Shown here piece by piece: positions 1-6,192 of a stretch of DNA of 6,600 nucleotides (position 1 is its first letter; every line of letters begins with the position of its first letter). The position numbers were made by a program, and so were the translations under genes. Below the pieces are notes generated by a model. That model had not been told where the DNA came from. It searched no databases and worked only from the letters and a program-made list of their open reading frames with translations. Origin of the DNA: Spirochaetaceae bacterium (GTDB lineage Bacteria; Spirochaetota; Spirochaetia; SZUA-6; Fen-1364); the NCBI GenBank assembly GCA_003154555.1, contig PMDT01000223.1, positions 10,284 to 16,883 on the forward strand, given 5' to 3'.

Positions 1-1
1 G

Positions 2-979
2 CCCTTCCAGATCGTGCGGGAGGACGCGGAAGAGGTGGTTGTCCGCACGGGCTACGAGGCCATCATCCGCAAGAAGTTCGCCGATCCCATGCCCGCCTAC
101 CTCTCCTTCGAGACGGACACGCTGGAGAAGATGGAAAGCTTCCGGTTCGACGATCCGTGGGATGACCGGCGTTTTTTCAGCGCCGGGGACAACCAGATCG
201 CGGGCGTCGGGGACGGCTTCTCGCGCAACAGCCCGCCATGGGTGGAGACGGTGAAGGGGCTGCACCCGGATATTCCCGTCTATGGCAGCATCTGTGAAGG
301 ACACGAGCAGCTCTGGCGCATCATCGGGACGGAAAACGTCATGATGTGGATCGGCCTCTACCCGGAGGTGCTGGGCCGCTTCATCGAGCGCGTCGGCACT
401 TTCGTCATCGAGCTCCTGAAAGCGCAGATCAAGGCGGCGGATGGCCTCCTTGATGGCATGGTGATCTGGGGCGACGTGGCGTACGTCAACGGGATGCTCT
501 TCTCACCCGATTTCTGGCGGGCGCACTTCCGTCCCATCGTCGCCGAACAGATCCGCATCTGCCACGACGCCGGCCTCCCGGTGATCTATCACGGGTGCGG
601 CAACGCCATGCTCATCTACGAGGACTTTGTAAAAATGGGCCTCGACTCGTATAACCCGCTGGAGGCCAAGTCCGGCCTGGACGTCGTGGAGCTGCGCAGG
701 AAGTACGGGCACCGCATGGGCTTCTGCGGCAACATGGATGCGCTGGCCTGGGCCAACGCCCCGCTTCCCGAGCTGCGCCGGCAGGCGCTGCGCAAGCTGA
801 ACGCGGCAAAGGGCGGCGGCTTCATCTTCCAGTCGGACCACTCGGTGCCCACCAACGTGAGCGCGGAGCGCTACGACTATATCGTCAAGCTCGTGCGTGA
901 GCACGGCCGGTTCCCGCTGGCGCTGGGCGAGCTCGATGAGCGCGTGGACGGGCCGGGCGTCGGGAGCAGCCGGCCATGA
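2..979 (+). CDS. URO-D-family protein, probable corrinoid-type methyltransferase (5' partial)
   Basis: The reading frame is open from the first bases of the window and ends in TGA at 977-979. A GTG at 14 opens the frame but has no ribosome site in the 13 bases before it, and the protein lacks the usual family N-terminus, so the gene almost certainly begins upstream. Counting from that GTG, 321 residues are visible. The C-terminal two thirds look like the URO-D superfamily, which includes MtaA/MtbA-type methylcobamide:coenzyme M methyltransferases and many uncharacterised anaerobe paralogues. An HGCG motif (His193, Cys195) matches the His-x-Cys zinc pair of MtaA/MtbA. The family's distal Cys is not obvious: the segment FQSDHSVP (about 272-279) sits where it would be expected, while Cys238 lies in GFCGNMD. 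Cytoplasmic, with no signal peptide in the visible part. The gene overlaps the next one by ATGA, so translational coupling is likely. Inferred role: methyl transfer to or from a corrinoid or thiol carrier, substrate unknown. True haem-pathway HemE is unlikely given the zinc-type motif and three tandem paralogues. Confidence 0.85.
   Translation, partial: PFQIVREDAEEVVVRTGYEAIIRKKFADPMPAYLSFETDTLEKMESFRFDDPWDDRRFFSAGDNQIAGVGDGFSRNSPPWVETVKGLHPDIPVYGSICEGHEQLWRIIGTENVMMWIGLYPEVLGRFIERVGTFVIELLKAQIKAADGLLDGMVIWGDVAYVNGMLFSPDFWRAHFRPIVAEQIRICHDAGLPVIYHGCGNAMLIYEDFVKMGLDSYNPLEAKSGLDVVELRRKYGHRMGFCGNMDALAWANAPLPELRRQALRKLNAAKGGGFIFQSDHSVPTNVSAERYDYIVKLVREHGRFPLALGELDERVDGPGVGSSRP
962..966 (+). promoter_or_regulatory. 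Shine-Dalgarno for the second URO-D-family gene
   Basis: GGGAG lies nine bases before the ATG at 976, inside the end of the preceding gene. It supports this ATG as the start and coupled translation across the ATGA overlap. Confidence 0.55.
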
Positions 980-2019
980 CGTCCCGCGAACGGGTCATGA
1001 CCGCATTCGCGCACCGCGCGCCGGACCGGGTCCCCGCGTGGTGCGGCGCCTCGCCGGACTTCTGGAACGGGGCAAAAAAGAGCCTGGGCCTGGACGACGA
1101 GGGCCTGCGCCTCAGGCTCGGCGACGATTTCCGCAGGGTGAGCGCGCGCTACGCGGGCCCGGACCTCGGCCTTTCCGCGGGCGCCACGTGGAAGAGCCCT
1201 TTCGGCATCGAGCGCACGGGCTTCGGCTACGGGCAGCCGCTCTCCCACCCGCTGGCACACGCCGCATCAGAGAAGGACATCCTGGACTACCCCTGGCCGG
1301 ACCCGGACTGGATGGACGTGAGCCACGTGAAGGCGGAGGCGGAAAGATACGCCGGGCAATACGCAATGCTCGGCGGCGACTGGTCTCCGTTCTGGCATGA
1401 TGCCATCGACTTCGTGGGTCTTGAGCGCCTGTACTTCCTGATGTACGACCACCCGGAAGCCGCGGAGCTCCTCTTCCGCAAGATCACGGACTTCTACCAC
1501 GCCGTGAGCCTGCGCATGTTCGAGTCCGCGGGCAGCGCCATCGACATCTTCTTCATCGGCAACGATTTCGGCTCGCAGACCGGGCCGCTCCTGGGCCTGG
1601 ACCTCTTCACGCGCTTCGCCCTGCCGTCCCTGGTGCGGCTCATCGAGTTGGGTCACCGGTTCGGCAAGAAGGTCATGCTGCACTGCTGCGGCGGCTTCCG
1701 GCCGCTCATCCCTGCAATGATCGACGCCGGCCTGGACGCGGTGCACGCCCTGCAGCCCTCGTGCGACGGCATGGACCCGGCAGGCCTGAAACGCGACTTC
1801 GGCGCGCGGCTGGTGCTGAACGGCGCCATCGACTCGCACCATGTCCTCATCAAGGGGACGCCGGCGTCCGTGCGGACCGCGACGCGCGCCACGCTGGACA
1901 TCCTGGCGCCCGGGGGCGGCTACATCGCCGGCGCCAGCCACGACTGGATCCTGCTGGAAACCCCGCTGGAAAACGTCATCGCCATGTTCGACACCATCCG
2001 CGAGTACAGGAGCGCCTGA
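976..2019 (+). CDS. URO-D-family protein, probable corrinoid-type methyltransferase
   Basis: A complete 347-residue protein, a normal length for the URO-D superfamily. The start is the ATG at 976, overlapping the previous stop and preceded by GGGAG. The N-terminus reads TSRERVMTAFAHRAPDRVP, the classic opening of this family. Other family blocks are HCCGG (His236, Cys238; first two zinc ligands by analogy with MtaA/MtbA), LNGAID (281-286) and the C-terminal GGYIAGASHDW followed by ETPLENV. At the place of the distal zinc-ligand Cys of MtaA there is a Ser-His-Asp (321-323), so metal coordination may differ or use His322. It is cytoplasmic, with no signal peptide or membrane segment. Only one base separates its stop from the next start. 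By inference it moves a methyl group between a substrate or thiol and a cobamide; the substrate cannot be told from sequence. HemE itself is unlikely because of the HxC motif and the cluster context. Confidence 0.88.
   Translation: MTSRERVMTAFAHRAPDRVPAWCGASPDFWNGAKKSLGLDDEGLRLRLGDDFRRVSARYAGPDLGLSAGATWKSPFGIERTGFGYGQPLSHPLAHAASEKDILDYPWPDPDWMDVSHVKAEAERYAGQYAMLGGDWSPFWHDAIDFVGLERLYFLMYDHPEAAELLFRKITDFYHAVSLRMFESAGSAIDIFFIGNDFGSQTGPLLGLDLFTRFALPSLVRLIELGHRFGKKVMLHCCGGFRPLIPAMIDAGLDAVHALQPSCDGMDPAGLKRDFGARLVLNGAIDSHHVLIKGTPASVRTATRATLDILAPGGGYIAGASHDWILLETPLENVIAMFDTIREYRSA
2008..2012 (+). promoter_or_regulatory. Shine-Dalgarno for the third operon gene
   Basis: AGGAG sits eight bases before the ATG at 2021, within the last codons of the preceding gene. 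It decides the start: the same frame stays open upstream to 1841, but that stretch lies wholly within the previous gene. Confidence 0.7.
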
Positions 2020-2020
2020 G

Positions 2021-3328
2021 ATGCTGCACGACCCCGGCAGTTACACGCCGCCGCTCCGCATACGGGAGATCAGGCTCGCACCGAAGGAACGGGACACGCT
2101 GAAGAGGCTCGCCGCGGACCTGGCCGCTGCCGCCGCGCTGCCCGTCCAGCGGGAGAAGGCCGGCCTGTGGCGGAGGCTGAACGACCTGGAGCCGACGCGG
2201 CCGCTCGTGTGGATCAACGAAATCCCCTGGCACGAGATGAACGTGGCGGAAGAGCTCACGCTGAACTGCGTGGACCCATGGGCACGGGAGCTGGAGACGC
2301 GGCTGCGGCGCACGCTGTACCAGTGGCGACACATGCCCGCGGACATGGTGCTCAGCGACTTCATCGAGTGCCCCATGGCCATCCACAGCACGGACTTCGG
2401 CATCCTGGAGGACGTCGACGTTGTCCGTACGGATGCGGAGAGCGAAATCGTCTCCCGCCATTTTCACGTGCAGATCAGGGACGAGGCGGATATCGAAAAG
2501 ATCCATATGCCCGTGATCACGCACGACCAGGAGACCACCGACGTCGTCTTCGATGCCATGCAGCGCCTCTTCAAGGGCATCATGCCCGTGCGCAAGACCG
2601 GCCAGTCACACATCTGGTTCACCCCGTGGGACTACCTTATCCGCTGGTGGGGGCTCCAGGAGGCGATGATCGACCTGGTGGAGCGCCCGGAGCTCGTGAA
2701 CGCGGCCGTGGAGCGCATGGTCGACGCCTGGATGGTGGAGCTCGACCAGTTCGTAGAGCAGAATCTTCTCTCCCTGGACTGCAGCAACACGCGCATCGGA
2801 TCCGGCGGCTATGGGTACACCTGGGACCTGCCGGGAGCCGGTTTCGACCCGGCGCGGGTCCTGCCGCGCAACATGTGGGGATGCTCCAACGCGCAGATCT
2901 TCTCCGAGGTGTCTCCCGCGATGCACTGGGAGTTCGCCCTCCGCCACGACCTTCGGTGGCTTTCCCGCTGGGGTCTGGTCTACTACGGCTGCTGCGAGCC
3001 GCTGGACCGCAAGATCGACCTGCTGCGGAAGATCCCGAACCTCCGCAAGATATCCATGAGCCCGTGGAACGATCCTGCGCGGATCATCCGCGAGGTGGGA
3101 GGAGACTACGTCCTCAGCTTCAAGCCCAGCCCGGCTATCTTCGTGGAGGAGACCTGGAATCCGGCCAAGGCGCGGGAAGCCATGGAGTCGGTTCTCCGCC
3201 AGGCCGAAGGCTGCCACGTGGAGATCATCATGAAGGATATCTCCACGGTCATGCGCAAGCCGGAGCGGCTCTGGGACTGGGCGTCGATCGCGATGGACGT
3301 GGCGCAGGAGTTCGACGCCGGCCGCTGA
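2021..3328 (+). CDS. Large divergent URO-D-superfamily-like protein of anaerobes
   Basis: A 435-residue cytoplasmic protein. ATG 2021 is chosen because AGGAG lies eight bases upstream and it begins one base after the previous stop; the frame remains open further upstream but only inside the neighbouring gene. The protein resembles a family found in anaerobes that is often loosely labelled 'trimethylamine corrinoid protein 2' or hypothetical; I recall this from general knowledge and could not search. It is longer and more divergent than its two neighbours. Landmarks are a tryptophan-rich central block (about 199-211), DLPGAGFDP (269-277), an unusual YYGCCEPLDRKIDLL (321-335) and KISMSPW (343-349). 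The Cys324-Cys325-Glu326 group stands where the URO-D methyltransferases carry their His-x-Cys pair, suggesting a metal site with altered ligands. Despite the common label, no DxHxxG-type cobalamin-binding motif was seen, so it is probably not itself a corrinoid protein. Sharing an operon with two URO-D-like proteins suggests a joint methyl-transfer or demethylation role, which is inference. Confidence 0.82.
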   Translation: MLHDPGSYTPPLRIREIRLAPKERDTLKRLAADLAAAAALPVQREKAGLWRRLNDLEPTRPLVWINEIPWHEMNVAEELTLNCVDPWARELETRLRRTLYQWRHMPADMVLSDFIECPMAIHSTDFGILEDVDVVRTDAESEIVSRHFHVQIRDEADIEKIHMPVITHDQETTDVVFDAMQRLFKGIMPVRKTGQSHIWFTPWDYLIRWWGLQEAMIDLVERPELVNAAVERMVDAWMVELDQFVEQNLLSLDCSNTRIGSGGYGYTWDLPGAGFDPARVLPRNMWGCSNAQIFSEVSPAMHWEFALRHDLRWLSRWGLVYYGCCEPLDRKIDLLRKIPNLRKISMSPWNDPARIIREVGGDYVLSFKPSPAIFVEETWNPAKAREAMESVLRQAEGCHVEIIMKDISTVMRKPERLWDWASIAMDVAQEFDAGR

Positions 3329-3341
3329 GCACGGATGTTGC

Positions 3342-3361
3342 CGCCGTCCGTGAGGACGGCG
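3342..3361 (+). terminator. GC-rich hairpin after the URO-D operon, possible terminator
   Basis: CGCCGTCC and GGACGGCG form a perfect 8-bp stem around a GTGA loop, which fits the stable GNRA tetraloop class. It begins 13 bases after the operon's last stop codon. There is no T-run after it (ACATTGCA follows), so it is not a canonical intrinsic terminator. It could stall polymerase, mark a Rho-assisted end or protect the 3' end of the mRNA. Confidence 0.45.
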
Positions 3362-3395
3362 ACATTGCACCCCGGTTGTCCTGAAGGGCCAGGCC

Positions 3396-3426
3396 TTGCC
3401 CCGGGAACACGGTTGCGTGGTAGTAT
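3396..3426 (+). promoter_or_regulatory. Weak sigma-70-like promoter candidate for polX
   Basis: TTGCCC (3396-3401) and TAGTAT (3421-3426) each match four of six consensus bases, with 19 bases between them. A start about seven bases after the -10 would leave only a few untranslated bases before ATG 3439, which would fit the absence of a Shine-Dalgarno there. The match is weak and the spacing is long. Confidence 0.22.
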
Positions 3427-3438
3427 CGCCTCCACAAC

Positions 3439-5166
3439 ATGAACAATCGCGAGCTTTCAGAGACATTCACCCTGATCGCGAACCTCCTGGAAATCAAGGG
3501 TGAGGTGATCTACACGACCCTCGCCTACCGCAAGGCGGCGGAGAGCCTGCTGGCCCTTGCCGGCGACGTGAACCAGCTCTGGAAGGATGAGAAGCTGCGC
3601 GAGATCCCGGGCGTGGGGAAGTCGATCGCGGAAAAGATCGACGAGCTCCTTCGGACCGGCAAGCTCGCATTCCTGGCAAAGCTGGAGAAGGAAGTCCCCG
3701 CGGGACTGGCCGAATGGCTCCAGGTGTCGGGACTGGGACCGAAGAAGGTCTCCCTGATATGGAAGGAGCTGGGAATCACGACGCTGCAGGAGCTGGCCGC
3801 CGCCGCAAAGGACGGAAAGCTCCGGACGCTGCCCGGCATGGGAGAAAAGTCCGAGGCCCAGATCCTTCGAGGGATCGAGTCGCTGTCCCGGCGTTCAGGC
3901 AGGATCCCCATCGGGCGGGCGTGGCCCCTCGCCCGGCAGATCATCGCCACGCTCCGGAAGCTGCCCGGCGTCGTCGCCGCCGAACCGGCCGGCTCCCTTC
4001 GCCGCATGCGTTCCACGGTGGGGGACATCGACATCCTTGTTGCGTCGAGGGATTCCGCGCAGGTCATGGAGACCTTCACGATGCTGCCCGGTGTCATGGA
4101 GGTGCGCGGCAAGGGAGAAACAAAGTCCAGCATCGAGTTCGCCGATGGGGTTCGGGCACAGGTCTGGGTGCATCCGCCGGAGAAGTTCGGAACGGCATTG
4201 CAGTACGCCACGGGATCGAAGGACCACAACGTGCAGCTTCGCCAGCTCGCGCTGGACAAGGGCTTGTCGCTCTCCGAGCACTCTCTCGCGAAGACGGATG
4301 GGTCCGGAGAAGTCCTGTGTGCCACCGAGGCGGAGGTTTATGCGGCGCTCGGCCTGCCCTGGATACCGCCTGAGCTTCGCGAAGGCCGCGGTGAGGTGCA
4401 GGCAGCAAGGGCGGGGACGCTGCCGACGTTGATCGAGGTCAAGGACATCAGGGCCGATCTCCATACGCACTCCACCTGGTCCGACGGGAAGCTGTCCATG
4501 ATCGACATGGCGCGCGCCGCTGCACGGCGCGGCATCAAGGTCATCGCTTTTACGGATCATTCCCTCAGCCTGGGCATGGTGGGAGGCTTGACGATCAAGG
4601 GCCACGCCGCGCAGGCAGCGGAGATCGCCGCAATCCAGCGTGAGCTGGGTGACAGCATCCTCGTCCTTCATGCCACGGAGGTGGAGATCAAGGCGGACGG
4701 GAGCCTGGACTATCCCGACGAGTTCCTGGCGACTCTCGATCTCGTCCTCGCCTCCCTGCACACGTCGCTCGGCCAGGAGCGCGACAAGGTCACCAAAAGG
4801 CTGCTCCAGGCGGTGCGCAACCCGCATGTCGACATCATCGGCCACCCCACGGGACGCCTGATCCCTGATCGGCCGGGGGCGGACCTGGACATGGATGCAA
4901 TACTGAAAGCCGCCGCGGAGTCTGGGGTGGCCCTGGAGATCAACGCCAGCCCGTTCCGGCTGGACCTCGAGGATGTCTACGCACGGCGCGCAATGGAGAT
5001 GGGAATCCCCATCAGCATCAACACCGACGCACATTCAGAGGCTGACCTCGACATGCTCCCGTTCGGCGTCGCCGTTGGCCGCCGCGCCTGGCTCACGGCG
5101 GAGGACGTGATCAACACATGGCCGACGGAGAAGCTCCTGGACTGGCTCAAAAGGCGCGGAGCCTGA
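3439..5166 (+). CDS. polX: Family-X DNA polymerase with C-terminal PHP domain (PolX)
   Basis: This 575-residue protein has the full bacterial PolX layout and normal length. Residues 1-150 form the 8-kDa-like and helix-hairpin-helix part, with hairpins IPGVGKS (56-62), VSGLGPKK (96-103) and LPGMGEKS (131-138). The nucleotidyltransferase palm follows, with GSLRRMRSTVGDIDILV (185-201) carrying Asp196 and Asp198, and the thumb block TGSKDHNVQLR (258-268). The PHP domain runs from about 336 to 560, with expected metal ligands His342, His344, Asp349, His374, Glu414, His441, His469, Asp530 and His532 all present. By family knowledge PolX fills short gaps in base-excision repair, and the PHP domain gives 3'-5' exonuclease and AP-site processing. 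Oddity: the third catalytic Asp, usually in a VDLR-like strand, aligns with Gln241 in RAQVWVHPPEKFG, so polymerase activity may be reduced or lost. No Shine-Dalgarno is visible, but the N-terminal sequence is typical of the family, so ATG 3439 is trusted. Probably transcribed alone. Confidence 0.96.
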   Translation: MNNRELSETFTLIANLLEIKGEVIYTTLAYRKAAESLLALAGDVNQLWKDEKLREIPGVGKSIAEKIDELLRTGKLAFLAKLEKEVPAGLAEWLQVSGLGPKKVSLIWKELGITTLQELAAAAKDGKLRTLPGMGEKSEAQILRGIESLSRRSGRIPIGRAWPLARQIIATLRKLPGVVAAEPAGSLRRMRSTVGDIDILVASRDSAQVMETFTMLPGVMEVRGKGETKSSIEFADGVRAQVWVHPPEKFGTALQYATGSKDHNVQLRQLALDKGLSLSEHSLAKTDGSGEVLCATEAEVYAALGLPWIPPELREGRGEVQAARAGTLPTLIEVKDIRADLHTHSTWSDGKLSMIDMARAAARRGIKVIAFTDHSLSLGMVGGLTIKGHAAQAAEIAAIQRELGDSILVLHATEVEIKADGSLDYPDEFLATLDLVLASLHTSLGQERDKVTKRLLQAVRNPHVDIIGHPTGRLIPDRPGADLDMDAILKAAAESGVALEINASPFRLDLEDVYARRAMEMGIPISINTDAHSEADLDMLPFGVAVGRRAWLTAEDVINTWPTEKLLDWLKRRGA

Positions 5167-5240
5167 CGGCGCGCATCCTGCGTCTTCCAGGGCCGCCCGA
5201 TCGGCGATCATGGACGCCCGAAGCCACGTCCGCGCCGTCA
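5153..5240. repeat. Inverted repeat with two competing left arms between convergent genes
   Basis: TGACGGCGCG (5164-5173, including the polX stop TGA) is the exact reverse complement of CGCGCCGTCA (5231-5240), a 10-bp arm separated by 57 bases. A second upstream arm, GGCGCGGA (5153-5160), is the exact complement of TCCGCGCC (5229-5236), so the two left arms compete for one right arm. On the minus strand the outer arm is followed by TTTT (5152-5149), faintly resembling an intrinsic terminator for the ankyrin gene, though the loop is long. No other gene is visible in the 94-base gap 5167-5260. Confidence 0.4.
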
Positions 5241-5260
5241 TCCCGAAGATCAGCCATCGG

Positions 5261-6145
5261 CTACTTCGACGCCGCTTCGAGCCTCCCGTAGGCGTCGGTG
5301 CTTTTCAACTTTTCGTCCGTCTGCGCATAGTCGAGCGCCATCTTCAGATCGGCGTCCTTTGCCTTGGCGTCCGCGCCTGCTTCCAGGAGCAGCGCGATCA
5401 CCTCGGGGTTCGGGTTGTTCGTGACGGCATAAATCAGGGCAGTAGCGTCATAGAGATTTCGCACATTCGGATCTGCGCCCGCCGAAAGGAGAGCCTTGAT
5501 CACCTCGAGATTCACATTCACACTGGCTGCGTCCATCAGCGCGGTGACGCCCACCGCGTTGCGCGCATTCACGTCCGCGCCCGCATGAACGAGCAGGGCG
5601 ATTACCTGCGGGTCCGGGTTCCTTGCGGCCGCGATCAGCGGCGTATCGCCGTCCTGGTTCCGCGCGTTCGCGTCCGCACCGGCATCCAGGAGCCTGGCGA
5701 TGACCTCGGGACTCTGGCCGACGTCAGCGACGGCAAGCATGAGGGCGGTCCATCCGTTCCTGTCCTGGTCGTTTGCATCTGCTCCCGCCTTCAGGAGCGC
5801 AGTGACTATTTCAGGATTCCTGTTTCCGCCCGCGTACATCAGGGGCGTGCGGCCGTACATGTCCCGGCCGCTCACGTTCGCTCCCGCTTTCAGCAGCACC
5901 GCGATCACTTCGGGACTTTTGTTTCCTGCCGCTGCGGCCATCAGCGGCATCATTCCTTCTTCGCCCCGCCCATTCACGTCCGCTCCCCGACCGATCGCGA
6001 CACGGATGTCCCGCGGAGATCCCGTTCCCGCGAGCTCGTTGAAGTAGGCGGGCACCGGCAGAATCGGGGGCTCTGACACGCAAGAGGCGAGCAGCACCAT
6101 GGCCGGAAGGCTCATGACGAACGCAGATATTTTTCGGCACCTCAT
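5261..6145 (-). CDS. Ankyrin-repeat lipoprotein
   Basis: A 294-residue protein starting at ATG 6145 (minus strand), preceded by AGGGAGGG ten bases away, and ending in TAG at 5263-5261. The frame stays open upstream, but that part overlaps the reductase gene in another frame; the chosen start gives a textbook lipoprotein signal. Residues 1-21 have a basic MRCRK start, a hydrophobic core and lipobox LASC, with Cys22 as the lipidation site. Val follows Cys22, not Asp, which by the Lol rule of enteric bacteria favours the outer membrane. A proline-rich linker and a degenerate first half-repeat (about 34-63) precede six full ankyrin repeats (64-266, 33-35 residues each) and a C-terminal cap. Repeats follow the pattern TALM-A---NPEVI--LL-AGAD-N-RN. 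The canonical TPLH histidine is replaced by Met or Ile throughout. Ankyrin domains bind proteins; the partner here is unknown. It lies 47 bases downstream of the reductase on the same strand, so cotranscription is plausible. Confidence 0.92.
   Translation of the reverse strand: MRCRKISAFVMSLPAMVLLASCVSEPPILPVPAYFNELAGTGSPRDIRVAIGRGADVNGRGEEGMMPLMAAAAGNKSPEVIAVLLKAGANVSGRDMYGRTPLMYAGGNRNPEIVTALLKAGADANDQDRNGWTALMLAVADVGQSPEVIARLLDAGADANARNQDGDTPLIAAARNPDPQVIALLVHAGADVNARNAVGVTALMDAASVNVNLEVIKALLSAGADPNVRNLYDATALIYAVTNNPNPEVIALLLEAGADAKAKDADLKMALDYAQTDEKLKSTDAYGRLEAASK
5348..5956 (-). repeat. Six tandem ankyrin repeats (about 33-35 codons each)
   Basis: These bases code residues 64-266 of the ankyrin lipoprotein. 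Repeat units begin at residues 64, 98, 131, 166, 199 and 233, with lengths 34, 33, 35, 33, 34 and 34. On the plus strand the recurring GCGTCCGCGCC-like words at each AGAD codon run show the repeat in the DNA too. Units have diverged in sequence and length, so the array looks old rather than freshly duplicated. Confidence 0.85.
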
Positions 6146-6155
6146 TTGTTCCGCA

Positions 6156-6163
6156 CCCTCCCT
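6156..6163 (-). promoter_or_regulatory. Shine-Dalgarno for the ankyrin lipoprotein
   Basis: AGGGAGGG on the minus strand lies ten bases before ATG 6145. It is strong though slightly distant, and selects this start over in-frame codons further upstream. Confidence 0.6.
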
Positions 6164-6192
6164 CGCAACCACCAGGGATTCCCCGCCGCTTC

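Noticed and set aside
2..979. First gene as haem-pathway HemE
   Set aside because: The HGCG motif and the tandem paralogues fit the methyltransferase-like branch better; the N-terminal region that would help decide is outside the window.
1841..2020. Upstream extension of the third operon gene to ATG 1841
   Set aside because: This stretch is inside the conserved C-terminus of the second gene and translates to low-complexity Arg/Pro/Ser sequence; ATG 2021 has AGGAG at proper spacing.
2167..3384. 405-codon plus-strand frame overlapping the third URO-D-like gene
   Set aside because: Its translation is Arg/Gly/Ala-rich with no family features, whereas the overlapping frame gives a coherent protein with a good ribosome site.
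3895..5034. 379-codon open frame on the minus strand, opposite polX
   Set aside because: It lies wholly antisense to a well-conserved gene; long stop-free antisense frames are expected in GC-rich coding DNA, and the translation shows no recognisable domain.
5210..6076. 288-codon open frame on the plus strand, opposite the ankyrin gene
   Set aside because: Its Arg/Val/His-rich, quasi-repetitive translation merely mirrors the ankyrin repeats on the other strand.
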